64,000 bases of DNA from Pieris napi (Eukaryota > Arthropoda > Insecta > Lepidoptera > Pieridae), in assembly GCF_905475465.1 (NCBI RefSeq), contig NC_062258.1, positions 2,170,001-2,234,000 on the forward strand, given 5' to 3'. Position numbers and translations under genes: made by a program. Position 1 is the first letter of the stretch, and every line of letters starts with the position of its first letter. The notes under the pieces were generated by a model. That model was given only the letters and a program-made list of their open reading frames with translations. It ran no database searches and was not told the origin of the DNA. Positions 31,706 through 44,000 of this stretch are shown here, piece by piece.

Positions 31706-31937
31706 ATTAGGCAAGTAGGTGATCAGCGTCCTGTGCCTGACACACGCCTTCGTGCTGGGTCTAGGGCACGATTCCTCACGATGTTTTCCTTCGTCCGAGC
31801 GAATGTAATGCGCACATAGAAAGTCCATTGGTGCACAGCCTACGACCTAAGGGATGATATACACTCTGAAGCCTCTAGGCCAGCACTGCTAAACGATTTA
31901 ATAATAACAAATCGAGGATATCTTATAAATGTTACAG

Positions 31938-34900
31938 AAATTCCTGTCCCCACCACCAGGGCGATGAACACAAAGGTGACACTGAAGACGCTTAACAGGC
32001 AAGAGTTGCTTGATGTTGAAGGTAGACCTTTCATGCATTCATATGAAGCCAGAATACGAGCTGCGTCAAAATTTTAAATATCGAAATGTAATAATCAAGA
32101 AATACTTCAAAAACTGGCAATAATCCCCGTCTATCTTTTAAGTCTACGAAATGTTTGAAAGGCATGATGCTTTTTTAGAACGTTCTTTTCTCGAAGGACC
32201 CTAAGTCGAATTGGTTCGGAAATTAAACGCTAAACGCCTATGAAACCTTAGGCCCAAACATGTCAGACACAGGCTGATCTCTGCCTTGGCTTGTGATTCT
32301 GTAACTCACTTTTCGAACTCTAACAGTGGTTTTCGCAGCGGCGGTCGCGCTCAAATCAGTCGTGAAGCAGTCATTTTACGATTCTGATAAGGAGGCTGCT
32401 TGTAGTTTATTGTTAGAGAACTGAAATAAATATTTCGGCAAATAAAAGGCCGGCAGTTCACTCGCGAGCCTTCTGGCATTGAAAGTGTCTATTGGTGGAG
32501 GTATCACTTAACATCAGATGAGCCTCTTGCCCGTTTGCCCCATGTTCTATAAAAACGAATCGATTTCAGACGCAATAAAGCAACTGTTGAGCAACGTGAA
32601 TGCTATCACATCCTCTGAGAATCAAACAGATGTCAACATTTTACGCTTTTTGAGAATAAGAAGAGAAGAATTAACCACGGATGTAACAGACACAACGGAA
32701 ATGACGGAGAGTACAGTGTCAACTATACCTACAGCCAGGTAACTATTGATATATAAAGTAGAGGGTAATCTTTGGATCATTAATTTACCAATAAAAAGCC
32801 ACGTTATTTGTTTCATAGGCTGTCGATATATGAAAAGACTGTAGTGGTAGATTTTGGAAGTTTATTTTTCATTCTTACACACCTCTAAAGATTAAAATAA
32901 AAAAAAATGCGTGCGTACAAAGTACACATGTCAGAAGTGAAACTTCTTTGGCAAACTAATTTTTAAGTTTTGTTCATATTTAAACAAATCTAAAACTTTA
33001 GATTTCCGAGACATAGAGGCAGGGAATAAGGAAGATATGTTAGGAATTTAATGAATTTAATTGTCATTAAAATATTAAAAGTATCGAAAATTGATACAAA
33101 TTATAAATTTTTATTTTTAAATGTATATCTTCGATAGTAAAAACACGTGGAGTTTTAATTTACATTTCGTCATTTGAGATTTCAATAACTTTTTTGCATA
33201 AAATATAAAATACTAATATTTCATAAATTCTCTTTACGAAATATAATTTCTATAAGGTAATGCGCCCTTCTCACTCTCTCTCAATCAGTCTCAATAGCTC
33301 TCTCCCTTTTCTTCGACAAAAACGCTGCACATCTTCGTGACGCTAATATTATTATTATTGCGTTTCATGCGCCTAAAGAAGCTTCACTTCAAAAAAAGAA
33401 ATCCTTACTTCTGCTAAATAAAGTCAACCCTCTTGGGTAAGGTGGAAAATGTCATCATAAATTGTGTTATAGTCAGCTTAAACCCGCAACACTTCACATC
33501 AGGTTAACCTCCTGCCCGTTTGCCCCCTGTTCTATATAAAAAAAAACATTATCGAATTACGCAGTCAATATATATATATATATATACACATTTATATTTG
33601 TGTATATGTAAATTTAGAAGCATTAATATGTATTTCTTTATTGACGTTCATAAGTGTACATTGTGTTACCTATATGATTAAATAATTTTTGACTTTTTAC
33701 TATAATATCTACAGATATCCAATCGATGTGCCAGCTCTTCTGGAGCTTATTGCAGCTCTTGCAGAGGATTATGAGTCGAACCTAACGCAAAAGCTGAACG
33801 AATCACTTGCGCTCATGTCCATACCAACATGTGAGACGTTTGCCACTGTAAGACATACAACATCCGAGTACGACGCCAACGCAACGGGCAGTGTTATTGC
33901 TAAGGTAATTGGAGTCACTATTTCAGTTTCCCTGGGGAACAAAGTCTATCTTTTTCAGGAAAAATAAAAGAAGGTTATGCTATTATTACTAGGATACTAA
34001 GTATATAACATCTACAAATATATATATCAAATGAAAGCTATTTTTTCCTATTCGACGATTTAAACATCGTTGTTATGTATTTAGTGTATATAGTTAAAAA
34101 ATAACTAAATGTACATTACAGTAATTTATTACGATCGTTCCACTGTGAGTGTGAATGGGTGTGTTTGCGCATGTATTTGAGAGTGTAGCTGAAAGTTGTC
34201 ATGATCGACGATCGTGCACTGTGTCTGTGTTAGTTTTTGAAACCTCAAAATCATAGCAAGATAATATGTTGTTATACCTCTGTAGATTCGAAATCCAATT
34301 TTAATGAAATTTTATTATAAAGGAAAGTATATATAGGTAGATAAATGTCAGGTATTTAAAAAATCTTTAAGAATAGTTTGGTTTAGTGTTGTAACCTCTT
34401 TAAGAACTGGCAGTAAAAGTAAATTTAAAGATAATTTACCTACATAAATATATTTTGATAGTGCTTCGTATGTGGACTAGAGGAGACTGGAGTGCCTGTG
34501 TCAGCTCCGTGTGCTGATGCGTTTGCTGGTGACTTCCTACCCATGGTACCAGTTGACCCGACAGCGCGAGCTCAGATATCAAAGTTTAGAAAGTATTGCA
34601 AGTATCAGAATACGTAAGTAGTTTCTACTAAAGTTGCGGCAATTAGTTGCTGCATAATTAAAAATAAAAGAACCAGCTGCCCACCGATGTGTTTCCCATT
34701 TTTCGCTGTATCTTTTTCAGTCGAAGAATAGAAATATCCTTTGGCATACACCAATCTTTCATATTCATTTCTAAAAAATATTTCAATGTATATTTCAACT
34801 TCCATGTATAGTTCCATATAATGGTGGTAACCATAAACTGTCTTTAAACGCTCAGTTGTGGCAGGGACGTGTTGAATTTCATATGCCTCGACGTCTGATG

Positions 34901-35902
34901 AAACTCAGCTGCAGGTCCGAAAAACCCTGAACACTCTCTCAATCATCCTATTGTGGTGGTAAAACTGCACCCATGCTCTGATATTTCAGACGTGGATATA
35001 GGTACAATAGCTCCCAGCCTCGGGCCATCTTCGGACGCTGGACTGGTGGATGTGCAGTGAGATGGATTGACTTAAGTGGCATCTACACTCAGAGGACGTG
35101 CAGGAGCCGGTACCAGGCCATCATGGGCAAGCATTTTGGCAGCAAGAGGATGGCCAGGTTGGAGATGGCGCTCATGGTGAGTCTGTTTCTTTATGTAGTA
35201 GAGATTTTATTTTGTTTATTAATAAAAATTTGTGAATTATCCCTAAAAGCAGCTAATAGATAACTCAACTTAACTAAAAACACATACACAACAAAAAAGT
35301 TATATATTTTTTTATTAAAGTTCACCAGATATAGTATAATGCTACTCGTATATCTACAGTATATGTTTTTTTTTAATGTAACAAAAAGCAAAAGGCTCCA
35401 GCCCTATTCACCTGATGTTAAGTGATACTGCCGCCCATGGACACTCACATTGCCAGAAGGCTCGCAAATACGTTGTAAGAATTGGTACGCTTATTTCTTG
35501 AAGGACCCTTAGTTGAAAATTGGTAAATATTACGTTATAAAATAATAAAAATCCTTCTGGACGAGACCTCCATCTTCCTCCAGTACGCCCTGCACTGGCG
35601 TCTCTGCATCCCCTGGGAGCCAAGATTCTTGACAACGTCATAGTCCAACTAGTCGGTGAGGGGCCCGCGGTCGTTTGTTCTGCCGAGGTCTTCAATTCAA
35701 GGAGCATGCTGGTCCATCGGTTCTTGTCCATGCACGCTGTGGCCTGCCCACCGCCACTTAGATGTTGCGAGATGCCAAGCATTGCAAGCTCCATCACCTG
35801 CTGCTCGAGCTCTCAGGCTTTCCGCAGAGTGAGCAGAATAAGAGCAGAAGGTATAGGGTCGAAAATGGCCTGAACTGTTTCGAGAAAAGGATAGTTTATT
35901 GA
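31938..35902 (+). CDS. Ly6/uPAR-like secreted or membrane protein gene (quiver/sleepless-like), partial model
   Basis: Candidate exons are 31938-32021, 32570-32738, 33715-33904, 34462-34613, 34990-35176 and 35828-35902 (stop TGA). Each has AG/GT borders, and the phases match at every join. The N-terminal part is charged and Thr-rich (TDVTDTTEMTESTVSTIPTA) and then helical (PALLELIAALAEDYESNLTQ). The fourth exon opens with CFVCGLEETG and has C-x-DAF and KYCKY. The fifth has RWTGGCAVRWIDLSGIYTQR then TCRSR. The CxxC start, spaced cysteines and a Trp/Arg-rich CAVRWIDLSG segment resemble insect Ly6-type proteins. The first and last exons are the least certain. The signal-peptide exon lies upstream and was not found. 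AATAAA follows at 35941. The gene is convergent with the - strand gene ending at 36183. Confidence 0.6.
32293..32400. mobile_element. Diverged relative of the 4154-4250 MITE
   Basis: TGTGATTCTGTAACTCACTT matches the arm of the hairpin MITE; the second arm (TTTTACGATTCTG) is eroded. Lies in an intron of the Ly6-like gene. Confidence 0.45.
32440..32556 (+). mobile_element. Jockey 3' end abutting an exon
   Basis: GGCCGGCAGTTCACTCGCGA, GAAAGTGTCTATTGGTGGAG and TTGCCCGTTTGCCCCATGTT then TCTATAAAAA: the terminal codons and A-rich end of the Jockey family. It ends 13 bp before the splice acceptor of the exon at 32570, so the LINE supplies the polypyrimidine region of that intron. Confidence 0.7.
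33485..33546 (+). mobile_element. Jockey 3' terminal fragment
   Basis: CTTCACATCAGGTTAACCTC then CTGCCCGTTTGCCCCCTGTT then TATATAAAAAA: the last ~60 bp of the family, in an intron. A short (TA)n run follows at 33567-33587. Confidence 0.65.
34850..34975 (-). mobile_element. Jockey 3' region fragment
   Basis: Inverted GTTTAAAGACAGTTTATGG, CGCTCAGTTGTGGC and CCTCGACGTCTGATGAAACT blocks of the Jockey C-terminal coding region. Sits in the intron before the exon at 34990. Confidence 0.6.
35395..35525 (-). mobile_element. Jockey 3' fragment
   Basis: CACCTGATGTTAAGTGATAC, GCCGCCCATGGACACTCACA and TTCTTGAAGGACCCTTAGTT on +: the inverted Jockey end, in the last intron of the Ly6-like gene. Confidence 0.7.
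35550..35810 (-). mobile_element. RTE-type LINE C-terminal fragment
   Basis: The - strand reads KWRWAGHSVHGQEPMDQ with a stop shortly after, then DYDVVKNLGSQGMQRRQCRA then YWRKME. These are the KWRWAGH and DDVVKxLGxQWxxxAQ-type blocks of RTE ORF2. Contains stops. Confidence 0.6.
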
Positions 35903-36182
35903 CTCAAAGGCAGGTTGCAAGGATATTTAATTTTCCGTGGAATAAAACAAGAACTGCATATATTTCTTTATTTATACATATACGTAATATGATTTTGCTA
36001 TCTTAAGTCTACATATATATTAGCTGGAGTATATATTTTTTATAAAAACCAGTTAGTTAGTTAGGAGTTAATAAAAACCAAAATCACTGTCATTCGTCTC
36101 TTTCTACCAAATAACATACGCTACGATGAAAAGAGATAGATAATGATTTATCTGTTACGACTAAGATAGTTTTTTTAGATTT

Positions 36183-38037
36183 TTACAATATAGGACGACA
36201 TACTCCGTTTGCATCGGGCCTATATCCTTTGGGGCATTGATTTGGAACGTCTATAATGTTCTTTATAAGTACATTAACATCATCTTCATCAGCAAGGGAC
36301 GCGGCGAGTTGTCTGAAAAGAAAAAATATTTTTTTGTCTTGTAAATATTTGCCGAAGATTGGAACAAAAGAATTACAATCCGGGGACAACCATGAATATC
36401 CTTATAGAACAAAGAGACTTGGTGAACCTCATTATGAATATCGAGTCAGCCTAGTGGCTTCAGCGTGCTACTCTCATCCCTGAGGTGGTAGAACCCCAGC
36501 TGTGCACCAATGGACTTTCTATGTGCGAGGAAACCGGCTTGCCTTAGACCCAGAGCCTGAGACACGACGGCGTGTGTCAGGCACAGGAGGCTGATTGCCT
36601 ATAAGACAAATGATCATGAAACAGATACAGAAATATGAGGCCCAGAACTAAAAAGGTTGTAGCGCCACTGATTTATTTATTGTATAATTATGAATATCGC
36701 TTAAAGTTTAATAAATAATATTAATAATTATAGAAATTTTGACCGACAATGATTCTTTCGGACACAACTACTAGTTGACCCGCCTAACAGTCAATGAATG
36801 TCGTGTAACAGATTAGTTAACTTATTAAGAAAGTAATACAATAAATACAAAATTTATTAATTTCACTGCTTCATTATGAACACAAAAATAAATAGAATTG
36901 TTTTATTTATGTATCTCAATATATCATCCTTACACAATAAATTAACGCACGCGTTATATTGACTCCATATTGGTAGTAGTAGAGGATCACGAAATAAATA
37001 AATATGCAATTAGATATATTGTATATTATCTGGTTGATTTGAAATATTTAAACACGTTCTTTGAGTTACCGTATCGACGGGTTGAACATTAAAGTTTGAC
37101 AGTTACGAAACCCACGAACCGTGTATTGAAAGTTATTATGTTATTCGGGACAATCAAATGCCATTAACGACATAACTTGTAAAAAACAAGTCTTATACCG
37201 TAAAAAGTCGGTAAATTCAGTCCCTACTTGAGGGACCTTCTGTCTTAACTTATTACGTAAATAACCTATACTAACGACGAAATTGTATTCTAAATGAAGA
37301 TTCTGAAGTGTCTGTTAGAAGTGCCTTAGAGTTTTAATGGTCGGTTAGTCAGTGAGTGACAAAATTAAGAAACTTTGACTAGTTATAATTCCTAAACTAC
37401 TGAATAAAATTGAATGGAATTTCCAATATACCGTGTTTATGCCTACAATGGCTGCTTTAGGCTTCTAGTTTTATCCACAGCGAAGTTAAAATCCAGCCAT
37501 TCTCGATTTGTGTCAGAACAAACCCGAGACTATACTTTTAATATATATACAATCTATATTATTACATATTACTATCTTAGATATTATCTTTTTCCAATTA
37601 TTGTAAAAATGGCAAACGCAAGGTTGATATGAATTTTGCGAAATGGTACTTAACCTTATAAGGATCGCTATCGTTATCGATAGTTTTTTTTTATTTTTAT
37701 TTATTTATTTATTCCATATAATTATTCTATCTTTACAGTAATAACTAATTCGATAGAACGACACAATATTTTACCCACACCAATTAACCTAAATACAAAA
37801 CATTAACAGAAATATATTTATGTACCTAAATCTTATAACTAATAGTATAGGAAGCAACTCTTGTGAACTCAGCCAGTGTACAAACAAATAAGTCTACCTT
37901 AATAGAAATCTTATTTATTATGTGTATTGCTCGCGTGAGTGGTGCTTCGCTAACCAAGTTGGAATGTGCGCGCGGTACATCCAAAAGTTGAGACTTCCGC
38001 CTCAGGTTTCTACTTGGTACCCGTAGACTCAGTCTCT

Positions 38038-38073
<36 letters not shown>

Positions 38074-41000
38074 AACAGGGGGCAAACGGGCAGGAGGCTC
38101 ACCTGATGTTAAGTGATACCGCCGCCCATGGACACTCTCAATGCCAGAGGGCTCGCGAGTGCGTTGCCGGCCTTTCAGGAATCGGTACGCTCTTTTCTTG
38201 AAGGACCCTAAGTCGAATTGGTTCGGAAATACCTCAGTGGGCAGCTGGTTCCACATAGTGGTGGTGCGCGGCAAAAACTGCCTTGAAAAACGCTCAGTTG
38301 TGGAACGGCGGACGTCGAGGTGATACGGGTGGAATTTCGTATTCTGTCTCGACGTCCGATGATGAAATTCAGCTGCAGGTATTAATCCGAACAACTCCTC
38401 TGAACACTCTCCATGGTAAATGCGGTAGAAGATGCAGAGTGACCCCACATCTCTACGCAACGCCAAAGGATCAAGCCGCTCGGAGAGGGATTGGTCGTCG
38501 ACGATTCGAACCGCTCTGCGTTGTATACGGTCAAGTGGAAGGAGCTGGTACTGGGGAGCCCCCGCCCAGAGGTGAGAGCAGTACTCCATGTGGGGCCGAA
38601 TTTGCGCTTTATATAGTTGCATGCGGTGGCCCGGAGTGAAGTACCGCCTCGCCTTGCTGAGCACACCAAGCTTTTTGGAGGCTAATTTAGCCTTTCCCTC
38701 CAAGTGACCGCGAAACTGAACGTCGTTCGATATGTCAACGCCAAGTATTCCAATGCTGGCTGTGGCTTTAAGAAGAGTGTTTTCGAAAAGAGGAGTGGCG
38801 ACAAAGGGTGTTTTTTTAGCGGAAAACGCGCAAACTTGTGTCTTCTTGGGGTTAAATTGGACTAGGTTTAGTCTGCCCCAGTCTGAGACTCCACGTAGTA
38901 GAGTTTCGACTTCAGACACAAGTTTGTTCCGGTACTCATCGACAACTGCCCGAGAAATACCTGCCCGGCCAGTGTAAAAAGTATCCCCAGTGCTGTCATC
39001 CGCATAGCAATGAATGTTGCTAAGTTGCAACATATCATTGATATGCAGAAGAAACAGGGTCGGGGATAGAACACAGCCTTGTGGGACCCCAGCGTTCACG
39101 GGTTTAAGGTCGGAACATGCTCCGTCGATGACGACCTTGATGCTCCGATCGGCCAGAAAGCTGGAGATCCAATCGCATAATTTCTCGGGTAGCCCATAGG
39201 CTGGTAGCTTCGAGAGCAGTGCTCTGTGCCACACCCGATCGAAGGCTTTCGCTATGTCCAAACTTACCGCCAGCGCCTCCCCCTTGGACTCAATTGCCTC
39301 TGCCCACCTATGTGTAAGGTATACAAGGAGGTCACCAGCTGAGCGACCACGACGAAAGCCGTACTGAGAATCGCTAATCAACTGGTGGCCCTCTAGATAC
39401 CTCAAGAGCTGGCTATTAATAATGGTTTCCATTATTTTGGAGAACAAGGAGGTTATAGCTATTGGGCGATAGTTGGACGGATCAGAGCGATCGCCTTTTT
39501 TTGGGATCGGATGTATCGAAGCGGTCTTCCAGCACTTCGGGGCAGTGCCGAGCAAGTACAGGTACCGAAAAAGGCGCGTTAAGACCGGAGCCAACTCAGG
39601 AGCACAAGTACGCAGCACAATTGGGGGGATACCATCCGGCCCGCTCGACTTATGAATGTCCAAGGAAGATAGTGCTTTGCGCACGGCACGTTGCTGGAAT
39701 GTGATTTCCGGCATCGAAGAATCACACCGCGAAATGGTCGGTGGTGATCTCCCTCTGTCATCCAAAGTCGAGTTGGACGCGAAGAGACAGCCCAAAAGGT
39801 CGGCCTTCTCCTTCGCAGTGTGGGCCAGAGAGTCATCCTCCCTGTGCAGTGGCGGAATGGCGGGCTGACAAAAATTCCCTTGGACAGCTTTGGCGAGAGA
39901 CCAGAAGGCTCGAGTCCCTGAAGGGAGTTGGGCCAATCTCTCGCCAAATCTGGCAATGTGCTCTGACTTTGCCTTAGTGATTTCCCGTTTGAAGGACCTG
40001 GAGGCTGAGTTATATGCTGTTTTAAGTTCGCTGGTATTGGCATCACGAGATTTCGCCGCTTCCGCCCATGCCTTAAAGCATTCTCGCTTTCGACGCGAGG
40101 CCGCCTTGCAAGAACGTTTAAACCAGGGCTGAGACTTGCCACCGATCGGCACCGCAGAAAATGGAATAAAGAGTTCCATGCCCTGCAGAACCACTTCGGC
40201 GACAGAGGCGGCGACGGAATCTGGAGCTTCCGGCGAAAAGCACATAGGCCCCCAAGGGTAGGACGCAAAGAAAGACCGCATCCCGTCCCAATCTGCTGAC
40301 TTATAGTGCCAGATACGGCGACAACCCATAAAGCGGGGCCGTGAAGGGCGCGTAGATGGCACAGTACTCCGGACCACACAATGATCTGATGAACCCAATG
40401 GCGGGTCAACAGAGACTTGATAATTCTCCGGATGTGAAGTCAGCAGAAGGTCCAACAAAGAGGGTTTGTGACCATCCACATCTGGTATTCGCGTAATCGC
40501 AGGGACCATTTGTGTCAGGTCGTAGGCTAAAGCAAAGTCGTGAAAGGATCTTCCCGCGTGATCGGTGGTTTCAGAGCCGAGCCAATCGGCATGGTGGGCG
40601 TTAAAATCGCCAAGTATCACGATTTCAGCGGTAGGAACCCTTTCGAGCAGGGAATCTGTAGCCATTTGGATGTGCTCAATGAGTCGGTCAGTTTCGGTAT
40701 TTCCGCTATGGGACCTATACAGGCATGCGTAGAATCGCGGATGGTCATCGCAGTCTACGCGCAGCCAGAGGTTAGATAGGTCCCTTCCTTCAAGCGTCCC
40801 GAGGCGACGAGAACAGATATCCTCTCTGACGTACACGCAGACTCCCGCCCGTGGCACAAATGAATGTTCCAATTTGTACCCCGGGTAGGAGAGGTAGGAA
40901 GTATCAGCCGGGGAGGAAATCTGAGTCTCGGTAAGAAAGAGCAAGGCCGGCTTCGCAGTCTCCAAATGGTAGTGGACTGCGTTGATATTGGAATTGAGCC

Positions 41001-44000
41001 CCCTAACATTCGTGAAGTCCACGGCGAGCGTTGAATTGCTCCGTTTGCCCCGAGAACGATAACTGTTTCTGTTATTGAGCGCAGAATTGCCCCCCCCAGA
41101 ATACGAAGGGCAGCCTGTGCGTCCACCACCGGGTGCTCCGTGTCCCGGTGTTGGACGCCCAGAGGGGGATTCTCCAACGCGAGCGCGTGTGGTACCCCCC
41201 TGGGGTAGATTCTCTTTTTTCTGCACCTTCATATTACATATGGGGGAGGGGGGGATGGGCTCCGGGAGTCTCTCTCACCGCACGAAACGCGAGTACAATA
41301 AGGCGAGCCTATTGCATCACTTCACGCCGGTTTTCTAAGAGACAGTGGTACTGCCCCGGTCGTGCCTGCCCATTTGGCTGAAGCCCGAAGGCAACAGCAT
41401 GGCACTCCCACTAGGAAGGGGTTGACTGATTGCGCTGATGAAATAACCTCTGTCACAGGTTATTTCACCAGTGGGCGATGGGGTCGTCACGTCCCGACGC
41501 CAAAAAAATATCCGGATTATGAACCCGACCCGTAAGTATCTTAAATATATACACCGACAAGGCTAGCTCTCTTCTGAGGCGTAGCTGGTCATATCCCACC
41601 ATACCCAGAACAAACAGGGTCGAGTACATAAGTGGATACAAAGGATACACTCCGTACAGTCTCTTGTAGAGGTACCGGGTGAATTTATTCTGTATTCGCT
41701 CTAGCATGAGACTGTATTTAGCCTCATATGGGGTCCACACCATTGCATTGCACTCCAAGTGACTTCTGACTAACGCATTGTATAAAATTCTAATCGCACT
41801 AATATTTGTGAAGCCACAAGCTATTCGCAATATGAACCCCAAATTTCTGTATGCCTTTTTGCATGTTTTATCGACGTGTTGCGCAAACCCAAGATTGGCA
41901 TTAAAATATATTCCTAGATCTTTAACCTCCAATACTCTAGCCAACGTTAGACCACTAATAGTATAATTGTATCGAGTGGGAAATCGTGCTCTCGAGAAAG
42001 ATATGACTTTGCATTTCGCCAAATTAAACTCTAATCTATTTCTCCTGCTCCAATTTACCACTCGATCAATGTCTTCCTGCAGCCGCATACAGTCGTCTGT
42101 ACTTTCTATGGGCATGTAAAGTTTGATATCATCAGCGAAGAGCAAGCACTTTGCATTCTTGACAACTTTTGCTAGGTCATTCAGCATTATCATAAATTCC
42201 ATCGGTCCCAAATTACTGCCCTGTGTCACGCCTGATCTCGTAAAGTAAGCATCTGACCTACACCCAGCGTATTCCACGTATTGCGTTCGATCTTCCATAA
42301 AGCTAGCCATGAAGTTCAATAAGTGTGGAGTGAATCCTACCTGTGCAAGCTTCTGCAAAAGCACGTCGTTATCGACCAAATCAAACGCTTTTTTAATATC
42401 GAAATAGGCAGCGTCCACCTGCTTTCCACTGTCCACTACTGGGCTAATATTAGCCATATAATTTAAGAGGTTGCTAGTGGTACTCCTCGTAGACCGAAAC
42501 CCGTGTTGAGCTTCTGAGAGTTGGGAACTCACTTGATTAAGTATGCACTTTTGAAGTGCCGTTTCCAACACCTTCGCCGGACTTGACAATATAGCTATCG
42601 GCCTATACTGTTCTACTTTATCGCGGCATCCTACTTTAGGAACTGGAATTACCCGACTGCTTTTCCAACATGTGGGAAATGTTGCTGCTTTCAGACACAG
42701 GTTATATATGTGTAGCAGTGGTTCAGCAAGTACAACGCCACAATCTCTCAAGATATAAGGCGGTATACCGTCCGGACCTGCTGCCTTTTTTGGCTTAAGT
42801 CGCTTAAGTGCCTCCTGTATATCGCTTAACTGTAAGCTCCCAACGTGGACTCTTGCAGCCCCGTTTGAACAACCCGCTCCGGCAACAGCTGCGCTGACGT
42901 CAACCTTTGGCTTTTGCGTAACATAAACAGAGCTAAAATACTCGGCAAATGCTTTAACGCTCCTATCCGGCGGTAGTACCTCTCCGTTCTCAATAATACC
43001 TGATGGTTCTCTATTGACTCTGTTACTATTAATAAATCTCCAGAATGACTTGGGATCTTCAATCACATTTGATTCAACAGCCTTAGTATAATTTTCAAGA
43101 GCCAATGCAATTAATTTCTTGACTTCAGCTCTGCAACAGCTAAACTCTTTGTAATCTCTTGGGGATTTAGTGACCTTGTATCTCTTATGCAGCGTGGCTT
43201 TTTGTTTAATTTTTTTAATTACCTCCTTTGTGTACCATTTTGGATATAAATACCTTGAGTATCCTAGGTTCCTGGAATTTTTTGGCACGCATTCCTCAAA
43301 CACAGAGTTTAACTTATAATAGAAGCAATTGAGACTTAGATTTAAATCAGACGAGTATACATCAGACCAATCCACTTGTCTAACCTTAGAATACAATGCA
43401 TTAAAATCAGCTTTCTTAAAATTCCACTGTAACAAGCGCTCACCCGTTTTTGCCGCATCATCCCTTGAAGAAACCGCCCAAATGCGTGGACGCACGCACA
43501 CAAGAAGCGGTGGATGCTGATCGTCTACAGGTACTAAAGGTTCATCCATCTCACACACCCCAACGCTTTGCATTCCCCTACCTTTGCTCAAAACCAAGTC
43601 TAATAGACGGCCATTAACATTTTGTATATTGTTACACTGACTGAATTCACAATAGTTACTAAAGTAATTCCAAAAATAAGTATTTAAATTGTTTGAACAA
43701 GAATATAAATTAAAGTCACCGATCACTAATACATCATCATACTTGGAACAAAATTCTTCAATTGTTTTGAGCAATAAAAAGTATTCATCATCATTCGTAT
43801 TTGGAGGAGTATAAACAATACATAACATAAACATGAATCTACTTTTTAAATAGACAGTTGCACAAACTATTTCAAACGGGCGAGATTCAATATGCAAATC
43901 ACAGGGCAAAATTACGCGGCGCAGTTCCAGGCGTGGGGAAGCCACGAGACATACGCCACCATGCTTGCGCCCATCCACGCGGTCACATCGTAATACCGTA

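Larger units (their letters stand above)
23757..31890 (-). mobile_element. SINE split by the Academ-like insertion
   Basis: The SINE 3' part (GTGGCGCTACAAC ... TGTTTCATGATTTGTCTATT) occupies 23757-23821, and the rest (TTAGGCAAGTAGGTGATCAG ... GCCTCTAGGCCAGCACTGCT) continues at 31706-31890. The 7884-bp element between them is flanked by ATT on both sides. Removing it and one ATT gives the expected SINE sequence TGTCTATTAGGCAAG. This is direct evidence for the target site and its state before insertion. Confidence 0.85.

Noticed and set aside
31840..32034. Minus-strand frame with a hydrophobic segment (SVTFVFIALVVGTGISV) as a membrane protein exon
   Set aside because: The + strand of the same bases has AG/GT borders (31938-32021) whose phase fits the next exon of the Ly6-like gene. 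The hydrophobicity is explained by complementarity to that charged exon.
38732..40779. Numerous 60-280 codon frames on both strands inside the Jockey ORF2
   Set aside because: GC-rich shadow frames of the intact reverse transcriptase gene, with no independent signals.
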